Shown: positions 1 to 5,390 of the stretch, piece after piece
Position numbering within the stretch: the stretch's first letter is position 1
Layout: every line of letters begins with the position of its first letter
DNA from: an uncultured Bacteroidota bacterium
GTDB taxonomy: Bacteria; Bacteroidota; Bacteroidia; NS11-12g; UBA955
Assembly: GCA_903959115.1 (NCBI GenBank)
Contig: CAJBVU010000279.1
Location: forward strand, 1 to 9,639
Direction of reading: 5' to 3'
DNA length: 9,639 nt
Translations under genes and position numbers: made by a program
The notes under the pieces: generated by a model
Database searches by the model: none
Seen by the model: only the letters and a program-made list of their open reading frames with translations
What the model was told of the DNA's origin: nothing

Positions 1-1
1 A

Positions 2-151
2 AAGGTAAATCCCGCTGCCCCGAAAACAGTGCCGCCATCTGAAAAAACCTATATAAAAGGGAAGGTAAAAATCACCAAACCCCCGGTAATTACGGTGGAG
101 CCAATTATTGAAGATCACAAAATCATGGGTGAATGCGTGATTCCAGAGTAG
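2..151 (+). CDS. C-terminal end of an unknown protein (5' truncated by window edge)
   Basis: Frame 2 is open from the window edge to a TAG at 149-151 and gives 49 residues ending MGECVIPE. The tail is rich in proline, lysine and valine, with short alternating hydrophobic stretches such as KVKITKPPVITVEP, and has one cysteine close to the C-terminus. That composition would suit an extended linker or beta-rich end of an exported protein, but nothing identifies a family. The gene converges on the SPFH gene with only 5 nt between the two stop codons, and such tight convergent packing without intervening junk supports this being a real gene end. No function can be assigned from the visible part. 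Confidence 0.55.
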   Translation, partial: KVNPAAPKTVPPSEKTYIKGKVKITKPPVITVEPIIEDHKIMGECVIPE

Positions 152-156
152 TCGGA

Positions 157-1104
157 TTATCCTAAGTTTTTCTTGGTGGATTTTCCGGCGCTTGCCTCAA
201 TTTGATTCATCGCCATCATCTCCTTCAGGGTTTTGTTCATCCCGTCGGTTGATCCATCAAGGAAAATTACGTTGCCTTTGCCGTCTGATGCAAAGTTCTT
301 GATCGCTTCCGTCCACATGCTGAATAGCAAAAAAGAAGAATCTAAATCGGCCTCTTTCATTTCGATGGCTGCATCGCTCATGCCCTTAGCAACTTCTTTG
401 CGGAACAATGCGATACCTTCACCCCTCAACTGCGCAGCAATTTTCTCGGCTTCGGCTGATATTTTGATGGCGTTTCCTTCCGCTTCAGCGGCTTTGGTTT
501 TGGTAATCAACAAGGCCTGACCTTCATTCTCTGCGGCCGCTTTCAAATTAGACGATGCCACTACTTGCGCCATACTCTTGGTAATAACTTCATCAAAAGT
601 GATATCGTTCAACTGTAAATCGATCAAATGATAACCCCATGACTCTAAAACGGCATCAATCCCTTCCTTTACCGATTCTACGATTTCTTTGCGAAGTGCC
701 AAGATTTCAGCTTGTCTTTTGGTGGCAACAAATCCGCGGATCGAACCTTCAATCGTTCTGATCAGCGCAGTCATAAAATCGCGGTCGTTAACAAACTTAA
801 AGGCCACATTTTTCAGCGTTTCTTCGCGATTATCGAATACCGAATAAAGCAACATCGCTTTAAAGTAAACGTTTGCCTGATCCTGTGTAATCGCCTGGAA
901 ATCCAACTCGATGCTTCTGTTTTGGATGGATATTTTACGATAGATGACCTCAAGAAAAGGAATCTTTAAATTCAGTCCTGGATATAGAATTCTACGGTAT
1001 TTACCGAACATGGTAATGATCGCGATGCTTCCTTGTTGAACAGTTTGGATGGATGCCAGCAATATCAGAGCGGCAACGCCTAAATAGATGTAAGTGAGTG
1101 TCAT
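157..1104 (-). CDS. SPFH/band 7 (stomatin-like) membrane-anchored protein
   Basis: This 315-residue protein has an N-terminal hydrophobic segment (about residues 4-20) and then an SPFH domain starting at VQQGSIAIITMFGKY (22-36). The segment YPGLNLKIPF (41-50) matches the usual 'hPGlnfkiPf' signature of stomatin/prohibitin-type proteins. Residues 130-235 are charged and alanine-rich (for example TKTKAAEAEGNAIKISAEAE, 201-220), as expected of the helical coiled coil that follows SPFH domains. The C-terminal part has NVIFLDGSTDG (278-288), a hydrophobic strand like the end of bacterial SPFH proteins. Such proteins form large ring- or cage-like oligomers on membranes and often influence membrane proteases or microdomains; the partner here is unknown. 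An upstream coiled-coil gene lies 27 nt away, and an exact -7 box in that gap suggests an added promoter of its own. No NfeD-like partner or FtsH is visible. Confidence 0.9.
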   Translation of the reverse strand: MTLTYIYLGVAALILLASIQTVQQGSIAIITMFGKYRRILYPGLNLKIPFLEVIYRKISIQNRSIELDFQAITQDQANVYFKAMLLYSVFDNREETLKNVAFKFVNDRDFMTALIRTIEGSIRGFVATKRQAEILALRKEIVESVKEGIDAVLESWGYHLIDLQLNDITFDEVITKSMAQVVASSNLKAAAENEGQALLITKTKAAEAEGNAIKISAEAEKIAAQLRGEGIALFRKEVAKGMSDAAIEMKEADLDSSFLLFSMWTEAIKNFASDGKGNVIFLDGSTDGMNKTLKEMMAMNQIEASAGKSTKKNLG

Positions 1105-1111
1105 GTTGAAT

Positions 1112-1119
1112 CAAAGGTA
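1112..1119 (-). promoter_or_regulatory. -7 box (TACCTTTG) for the SPFH gene
   Basis: Read on the minus strand, this is an exact match to the Bacteroidota -7 consensus TAnnTTTG. It lies 7 nt before the SPFH ATG, in the 27-nt gap after the coiled-coil gene. Transcription would start only a few bases upstream of the ATG. I see no TTG or TTTG at the expected -33 distance; the nearest TTG is about 13 nt upstream. Confidence 0.5.
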
Positions 1120-1131
1120 CAAAAACCCCCT

Positions 1132-1524
1132 TCAATATGTACGTGCCAAAAATTTCAAAAATTCGATCCGTAATTCTCCAAAAATCTTCCTAAACTGACC
1201 CATTTCGTCGATAAGACTCTTGTTTTCTTCCGTTTTCCTATGATCCGTGGCCACATTGTTGATTTTGGCCAAATTTGCCAAATGGGTTTCAAAATGATGA
1301 ATTTCCGCCTTTAACTCATCAATTACTTCTTTGTGGCGGATGAATTGGTTTTGAAAATGCTCTACCTCTGCCAAAACCTCTTTATGCGTGTTGGCGGCAT
1401 CCACTTCGGACAACCGATTTTCGTAAGTCATGATTTCGTCTTGGGCCAATGCCAATTCAGATAGCCACTGATTGTTGGTTTGATGCAATTCAAGTAAATA
1501 CTGCTGTGCGATTTTTGCTTCCAT
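1132..1524 (-). CDS. Small cytoplasmic coiled-coil protein of unknown function
   Basis: This is a 130-residue protein with no signal peptide, no membrane segment and no cysteine. It is dominated by glutamate, lysine, glutamine, histidine and leucine in heptad-like spacing; residues 1-45 and 48-90 look like two long helices, with a short polar hinge (NNVATDHRKTEEN, 89-101) before a third amphipathic helix ending LRIEFLKFLARTY. The likely fold is a helical hairpin or bundle. The gene is just upstream of the SPFH gene on the same strand (27-nt gap), so the two are probably co-transcribed in part, and it could be a soluble partner of the SPFH assembly; that is inference. I do not recognise a named family. 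No clear Shine-Dalgarno sequence precedes the ATG. Confidence 0.75.
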   Translation of the reverse strand: MEAKIAQQYLLELHQTNNQWLSELALAQDEIMTYENRLSEVDAANTHKEVLAEVEHFQNQFIRHKEVIDELKAEIHHFETHLANLAKINNVATDHRKTEENKSLIDEMGQFRKIFGELRIEFLKFLARTY

Positions 1525-1646
1525 AGTGAAACGAAGATCTTACATCTCAAAGTCTTTGTCCATGATTTACCTCATCAATGAATATGATTAATATCAATCA
1601 ATCACCCGGATCTGTTGGGTTTGATGCGATTTGGTTGCCGAGAGGA

Positions 1647-1669
1647 GATGTTTGTTTCCCAAACACATC
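1647..1669 (-). terminator. Hairpin after the GT39-like gene (weak terminator candidate)
   Basis: Inverted repeat GATGTTTG / CAAACACATC around a 5-nt loop, with two unpaired bases in one arm, 14 nt beyond the stop codon at 1683. It sits where a terminator of the two-gene membrane operon would be expected. No run of U follows it on the minus strand, so it may instead be a transcript-end structure. Confidence 0.3.
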
Positions 1670-1682
1670 GTTTACATCACGG

Positions 1683-3116
1683 TTATTTGCCCAATGAATA
1701 AATTTGATAATGTTCATTTTCGAACCTTTGAATTATGGGGAGGTTGTTTGATGGTAAGGGTTCTCCAAAGGCGGTTTTTGCGACAACAATCCATTTTAAT
1801 CCCAAATTAGCGAGAGAGTCGATTCTGCCGGGGGCCATAATCCAATCGTTGTGATTGCACCAGCCTTTTCTGTGGGCAAAATACAGCGTGGTGGGGACTT
1901 CTTTGCTATTGACGAATATCAAATCTTTGCGGTTGGCGCCGAGGCTGTCCAAGTGGCCCCCAAGTTTTTCAAAACCCGCATACGCTGGTTTAATCCTAAA
2001 GTCATGCTGCCAATTCAGTACGTTTTCAGCGATGATGATAAAGAGGAGGATGTGCTGGATTTTTTGGGTTTTACAGAAAGTAAGGGCATATCCTGCAACC
2101 AAAGCCATCACGGGAGCAAAGGGGACGATGTAGTAACTGTGAATCGCAAAAGTTGTCCCTGATTTGAGCATGATGCCAAAAAATGCAAGTGTAGCTAAGG
2201 CAATGGTGTAGAATAATGTGGGCTGCTGATTTTTGTGCTTCCACAATAATAACAGTCCAACAAGCCAAGCCGCGAAACCCGTAAAATGGAGTGCGTCTAG
2301 GTAGTATTTTTCGATTACGTCCTTCCAATTCGCTAGAATTTCCATCGCCCCAATTTGGACCGATTTTCCCATGAAAAAATGGACAAACCCAAACTTTTCG
2401 TTCAAGTAGGGGACCCATTGAAAATAATAAAGAAAGGAGAGCCCAACGGCGAGCGCAAGGATGCCAAAAAAGGCGTAAATCCGCATTCTAGGATGGCTTT
2501 TATCAAACCATAAAAGGGCAAGTGGAACAACAGCGAAAATCATTGGTAATTTGCATAGTACCCCCAGAGTTATGCCGATGATGGAGAATAATAACTTCCA
2601 GTTTTTGCCACTTTTTAGATATTCTAGCCCTTGGTAAATGCCCCAAATGAGAATACTCATCGCAAAGGTGTCGGGCATGATTTTACGGGAATAGGCAAAC
2701 CAAATCGATCCAAGTAACAGCATCGCGGAAGGGAAGGCACTGCTATCGTGGATGTGTTTTTTTACCAGTAGGTAGAAATAATAGATGCCGAAGCTGCTGA
2801 TAATCAAGTTGATTAATCTGCCATACCAATGTGCGTAGCCGAACACTTTTGATACGAGATAAATGAGGTAATTGAGTAGGGGGAATTCCATTCCGGTGAT
2901 GCCCGTTTTTTCTCCGGCGACATCAATTTGTGGGAAGAAGAAGTGTCCGCCAGATTCAAAGTAATTCCGTGCCACCATCGTTACTGTGGTTTGTCGCCAA
3001 TTGTGTGCTACGTCCAACGGAGGATTGGTGATGCCGATGCATCGAATCAAAAAGAATATCGCAATCCAAAAAACTATGGGTTGATTTAACTTGGATTTCA
3101 TTTTTTCAAGCGCCAT
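1683..3116 (-). CDS. GT39-like (PMT/ArnT-type, GT-C fold) membrane glycosyltransferase
   Basis: This 477-residue protein has about nine to eleven hydrophobic segments from residue 13 to 365, then a soluble C-terminal domain (about 370-477). The first extracytoplasmic loop carries PPLDVAHNWRQT (32-43); an aspartate here (D35) followed by HNWRQT and VARNYFESGG is the typical active-site loop of GT39/ArnT-related enzymes, which transfer a sugar from a polyprenyl-phosphate donor on the periplasmic face. RKIMPDTFAM (144-153) and HSYYIVPFAPVMALVAGYAL (326-345) also fit this group. The start overlaps the stop of the upstream membrane gene by one base (TAATG), which suggests coupled translation and a shared job; Met6 is an alternative start. 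The acceptor could be a protein, lipid or glycan and cannot be read from the sequence. The assignment to the GT-C superfamily is firm; the exact family is less so. Confidence 0.85.
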   Translation of the reverse strand: MALEKMKSKLNQPIVFWIAIFFLIRCIGITNPPLDVAHNWRQTTVTMVARNYFESGGHFFFPQIDVAGEKTGITGMEFPLLNYLIYLVSKVFGYAHWYGRLINLIISSFGIYYFYLLVKKHIHDSSAFPSAMLLLGSIWFAYSRKIMPDTFAMSILIWGIYQGLEYLKSGKNWKLLFSIIGITLGVLCKLPMIFAVVPLALLWFDKSHPRMRIYAFFGILALAVGLSFLYYFQWVPYLNEKFGFVHFFMGKSVQIGAMEILANWKDVIEKYYLDALHFTGFAAWLVGLLLLWKHKNQQPTLFYTIALATLAFFGIMLKSGTTFAIHSYYIVPFAPVMALVAGYALTFCKTQKIQHILLFIIIAENVLNWQHDFRIKPAYAGFEKLGGHLDSLGANRKDLIFVNSKEVPTTLYFAHRKGWCNHNDWIMAPGRIDSLANLGLKWIVVAKTAFGEPLPSNNLPIIQRFENEHYQIYSLGK

Positions 3117-4162
3117 TATTTTTTTACAACTTTTTCATCGCTCCGCAAAAGACTCCGAATCGAAGAGATATTGAGAGGGAATTCTAGGATGATGTGCAAC
3201 ATGCTTAACACATAAATCGCTGCCAATCCAATGCGATAGTTGAAATAGAACATGAAGCAGCAAATCGCCCATAAAATGAGGGTGATGTACATTTTTTTCT
3301 TATCTATCTTATGCCATTGGATAACGGAAGTTTTAGAGAACCAATTGAGGTAGTGGTAGGTATAAGCGAAGGTGATAAAGGTTTGAACTTTCCATACGAT
3401 GGGGAGTTGCAGGTTCCAATTGGTTCCATCGGCATGTCCCAGTAGTCGGGTTATTGCGTAATTTACCTGATGGAAATTCGTCGCGATAAACGTTTCGAAA
3501 GTGGATTGAGAGGTATTTGATGGAAGGACGAGGTTTTCTTTGGCTGAAATCACGATGATGACGAAGAACATCGAAACGACATTAATGTAGCCCCAAGTGG
3601 AATGGCTTTTTTTGGCGCCCGACCACATGAAGAGTATCGTAAAGAGAAATACATGGATAATGGTGGGCAGAAATATGCCAAAACAGACGGCAAAAAAGGT
3701 GAATTTGTATAGGAAGAGGGTAGACATCGCGCAGATTCCGATGATCAGTAAACGGTTGATTCGTTGTGGGGTGGCGACGAAGGCTACGGCGAAAATGAAT
3801 ACAACAAAAAGGGCCGAAAAGCTCCATTGGGTATAGATGTTTATTGGTGCTGCAACGTTCGATGATAGGATTGATGCGTGCAGGGGTTTGGTGAATTCCC
3901 ATTTCCCCAATTCAAAAAATGCGAATGTGATTGTAAGCAAGAGCAGTGAAACGATCACCGCTTTGAGGTAGTGTTTTTTGTCGTTTTGATGCGCCAAGAA
4001 GTAATTCTTCTTATCCAACCAGTTGATTTCGGTTAGGTAGTGGAGCGGCCCGAGAATGGCATAAGAGAACAGAAACAGTTGGAATGGGAATTGAAATGCA
4101 AAAAACAGAGTGACCCAAATCAATAGGAAATTGGTGATTTCGATTTTTTTTGCCTCGCCCAT
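3116..4162 (-). CDS. Polytopic membrane protein with intramembrane His/Glu motifs, family unknown
   Basis: This 348-residue protein has about nine predicted membrane helices (roughly 10-36, 65-84, 112-130, 136-152, 154-180, 192-208, 258-276, 291-308, 311-330). Histidines lie in or at the ends of several helices: GPLHYLTEINWL (H41, E45), LPTIIHVFLF (H170), YTYHYLNWFSK (H270), IQWHKI (H284) and LSMLHIILEFPLN (H323, E327). Two are HxxxE motifs, one near each end of the protein, and HYL occurs in two of the motifs. Such a pattern recalls membrane enzymes that bind metal or heme, but I cannot match it to a named family. The lysine-rich C-terminus (SDEKVVKK) suggests a cytoplasmic end. It is the first gene of a pair with the GT39-like transferase, joined by TAATG, so it may modify, move or present that enzyme's substrate. 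Confidence 0.8.
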   Translation of the reverse strand: MGEAKKIEITNFLLIWVTLFFAFQFPFQLFLFSYAILGPLHYLTEINWLDKKNYFLAHQNDKKHYLKAVIVSLLLLTITFAFFELGKWEFTKPLHASILSSNVAAPINIYTQWSFSALFVVFIFAVAFVATPQRINRLLIIGICAMSTLFLYKFTFFAVCFGIFLPTIIHVFLFTILFMWSGAKKSHSTWGYINVVSMFFVIIVISAKENLVLPSNTSQSTFETFIATNFHQVNYAITRLLGHADGTNWNLQLPIVWKVQTFITFAYTYHYLNWFSKTSVIQWHKIDKKKMYITLILWAICCFMFYFNYRIGLAAIYVLSMLHIILEFPLNISSIRSLLRSDEKVVKK

Positions 4163-4173
4163 GATTGAGACGG

Positions 4174-4180
4174 CAAATTA
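4174..4180 (-). promoter_or_regulatory. Possible -7 element (TAATTTG) for the membrane protein operon
   Basis: On the minus strand TAATTTG lies 11 nt upstream of the ATG at 4162. It is one T short of the TAnnTTTG consensus, and no convincing -33 TTTG is present, so this is only a candidate. It is in the right place for the first gene of the two-gene operon. Confidence 0.28.
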
Positions 4181-4284
4181 GGGAGATTTGGTGATTTAAA
4201 GAACTGTTAATTGCGAAACACCGTGTAACCGTCTTTCTTATTTTTCGTTATTCCGTAATTGTGTGTTTATTACTGGTTGTTTAT

Positions 4285-4292
4285 TACTTTCG
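4285..4292 (+). promoter_or_regulatory. Imperfect -7 box (TACTTTCG) for the small exported protein
   Basis: TACTTTCG matches five of the six fixed bases of TAnnTTTG. It lies 4 nt before the ATG at 4297, the same spacing as the exact box at 8643-8650. A TTG at 4259-4261 is 23 nt upstream, within the loose spacing described for Flavobacterium promoters. If used, it would give an mRNA beginning at or next to the ATG, and it would rule out the longer GTG start at 4261. Confidence 0.4.
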
Positions 4293-4296
4293 CTTC

Positions 4297-4752
4297 ATGA
4301 GAAGTCTGTTTTTATATGTCGCACTCTTTACGTTTTTCGGCTCCGGTAGCGCTCAAACAGTTCTTGGTCTATTTCCAAATTATCATTACTTGGACAATCC
4401 AGAGAATACATCAACAGTGAAACTTACTACGAAGCGATTAAAGGATTTTCAGATCGTGATTGATGATTCAATCAAGCTTAGAGTAGTGGGGGCACCAGTG
4501 TTTAACCGTTTTACAATACGAAATATTCCTGTGGGTAACCACTCATTTGCGGTAACTCAAAATAGAAAATGGCCTTTCAAGGAACGTTACAAACAAGAGT
4601 TTACAGTGGAATCAACTGGTTATGGAGAGGTGATTTTAGTTGATCTGCCAAAGCGCAGATTTTGCAATGCTTTTATTATTGCGGAATCAGGTTTTGTCGC
4701 AGCTTGCGGTGTCTGGATATATCTGTTCAATAGCAATTGGGGCGGAAGGTAG
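4297..4752 (+). CDS. Small exported protein, possibly PEGA-like, with a C-terminal hydrophobic segment
   Basis: I chose the ATG at 4297 (151 residues) over an in-frame GTG at 4261 because it begins directly with a standard signal peptide: MRSLFLYVALFTFFGSGSA, with likely signal peptidase I cleavage before Gln20. The mature part is mostly beta-strand-like. The stretch IVIDDSIK (53-60) followed by FTIRNIPVGNHSFAVTQ (72-88) resembles PEGA-type domains, where a short ligand-like strand precedes a 'hxnhPxGxHxh' turn; this is a resemblance by eye only. Residues 125-144 (AFIIAESGFVAACGVWIYLF) are hydrophobic and could anchor the C-terminus in the membrane, leaving a short NSNWGGR tail. The gene stands alone, divergent from the membrane operon and convergent with the tRNA. 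It looks richer in A+T than the genes on either side. Confidence 0.72.
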   Translation: MRSLFLYVALFTFFGSGSAQTVLGLFPNYHYLDNPENTSTVKLTTKRLKDFQIVIDDSIKLRVVGAPVFNRFTIRNIPVGNHSFAVTQNRKWPFKERYKQEFTVESTGYGEVILVDLPKRRFCNAFIIAESGFVAACGVWIYLFNSNWGGR

Positions 4753-4793
4753 TCTACATTCTATGAGTATCAAGAATTAACGAGGTAGAGGCC

Positions 4794-4845
4794 CTAGGTG
4801 GACTTTTTTCGATTTGGATTTTGGTCCACCGAATCACTCACCTAG
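4794..4845. repeat. Nested, mutually exclusive inverted repeats downstream of the exported protein gene
   Basis: GGTGGAC (4797-4803) is complementary to GTCCACC (4824-4830). CTAGGTG (4794-4800) is complementary to CACCTAG (4839-4845). The two left arms share GGTG (4797-4800), so only one stem can form fully at a time. The loop of the first stem contains a run of six T on the plus strand (4804-4809). It lies about 45 nt past the stop codon at 4752. No T-run follows either stem, so it is not a standard terminator. Confidence 0.4.
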
Positions 4846-4885
4846 CGTAGGAGCAAATAAGTTAATTTCAGACCCAAAATGGCAT

Positions 4886-4915
4886 AAAAAACCCCAAATT
4901 CGCTAGAATTCGGGG
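4886..4915 (-). terminator. Intrinsic terminator of tRNA-Ser
   Basis: On the minus strand CCCCGAATTC and GAATTTGGGG form a 10-bp stem with one mismatch and a 4-nt loop (hairpin 4892-4915), followed at once by six T (4886-4891). This is a classic rho-independent terminator, 28 nt beyond the 3' end of the tRNA. On the plus strand the hairpin is followed by A rather than T, so it should not stop transcripts from the exported protein gene. Confidence 0.85.
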
Positions 4916-4943
4916 AAAAAGAGGGTTAAAACTGGGTTTGTTG

Positions 4944-5031
4944 TAGAGAGGAAGGGATTCGAACCCTCGAAACGCTTTTGGCGTTTACACACTTTCCAGG
5001 CGTGCTCCTTCGACCACTCGGACACCTCTCT
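4944..5031 (-). tRNA. tRNA-Ser(GGA)
   Basis: The 88-nt sequence folds as a class II tRNA. The acceptor stem is AGAGAGG / CCTCTCT, all paired. The D arm follows T8-G9 (TCC...GGA). The anticodon stem CACGC / GTGTG holds the loop CTGGAAA, with anticodon GGA at 4995-4997. The long variable arm AAACGC / GCGTTT (6 bp) is a mark of tRNA-Ser, and the T arm is GAGGG-TTCGAAT-CCCTT. The anticodon reads UCC and UCU codons. CCA is not encoded; the bases after the acceptor stem read ACAA, so CCA must be added enzymatically. The discriminator base by this register is A and the first pair is A-U, both unlike the G1-C72 and G73 of E. coli serine tRNAs. An exact -7 box lies 9 nt upstream and a strong terminator 28 nt downstream, so it is a single-gene unit. 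Confidence 0.96.
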
Positions 5032-5040
5032 AGGAGGGTG

Positions 5041-5048
5041 CAAAGATA
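5041..5048 (-). promoter_or_regulatory. -7 box (TATCTTTG) for tRNA-Ser
   Basis: Exact match on the minus strand to the Bacteroidota TAnnTTTG element, 9 nt before the tRNA's first base. Transcription would start just ahead of the mature 5' end, leaving a leader of only a few nucleotides for RNase P to remove. No TTG is visible at the expected -33 distance. Confidence 0.7.
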
Positions 5049-5065
5049 GTGAATGGAGCCCGTAA

Positions 5066-5155
5066 TTATTTCAGAGGAATCCAATTTCCTCCGATAAAGG
5101 CAAACCCGAAAATTTCCATGACTTCGGTTCCGTTTACGATTGTAGTGTTAAGCAT
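5066..5155 (-). CDS. Possible 29-residue small protein (doubtful)
   Basis: A minus-strand ATG at 5153-5155 opens 29 codons ending in TAA at 5066-5068, just upstream of the tRNA-Ser promoter. The product begins MLNTTIVNGTEVMEIFGFAF and then has IGGNWIPLK. It has a protein-like mix of residues and one hydrophobic patch, but it is too short to judge by composition. An in-frame TAA lies five codons before the ATG, so it is not the open tail of a longer reading frame; it could be a relic of a decayed gene or chance. TAAGATTG, one base off the -7 consensus, lies about 25 nt upstream. No recognised family. Confidence 0.2.
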   Translation of the reverse strand: MLNTTIVNGTEVMEIFGFAFIGGNWIPLK

Positions 5156-5231
5156 GTTGTTGGTTTGTTATATTTCCATGCAATCTTAGTTTACATTATT
5201 ACCAATGTGTTATCCAATAGTTAGTTAAATG

Positions 5232-5259
5232 AAAAATGCCGGTGAAGTTGTTCACAGGC
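5232..5259 (-). terminator. Probable terminator of the glycosyltransferase operon
   Basis: On the minus strand GCC-t-GTGAA, a CAAC loop and TTCAC-c-GGC form an 8-bp stem with one internal mismatch (5238-5259), followed by ATTTTT (5232-5237) and more T-rich sequence. It lies about 130 nt past the stop codon of the GT4 gene at 5391, so the transcript would have a fairly long 3' untranslated region. The rest of the 5156-5390 gap shows no gene, only a short near-palindrome (GACCTTAGGTC, 5305-5315). Confidence 0.55.
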
Positions 5260-5390
5260 GTTCCACAATCATTTGGTAGTTGTATTTGTAATGTCCTTTC
5301 TTCAGACCTTAGGTCCTTGAAATTGAGGCGCGCTGAATCATGAGCCGTTATTAATTGCAAGGATAAAATAGAATAATCGATGTCTACAAC

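Noticed and set aside
1549..1572. 7-codon minus-strand ORF (MDKDFEM) upstream of the coiled-coil gene
   Set aside because: Too short to separate from chance; no attenuator-like hairpins or repeated codons point to a leader peptide.
4261..4296. GTG start adding 12 residues to the exported protein
   Set aside because: The extension puts extra residues before a clean signal peptide, and the candidate -7 box falls inside it. The ATG at 4297 fits better.
5229..5279. 16-codon plus-strand ORF starting at 5229
   Set aside because: It overlaps the terminator hairpin of the GT4 operon and has no supporting promoter or similarity.
5301..5321. Near-palindrome TTCAGACC...GGTC..TGAA as a terminator or operator
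   Set aside because: The arms leave almost no loop, no T-run follows, and no regulated promoter is near.
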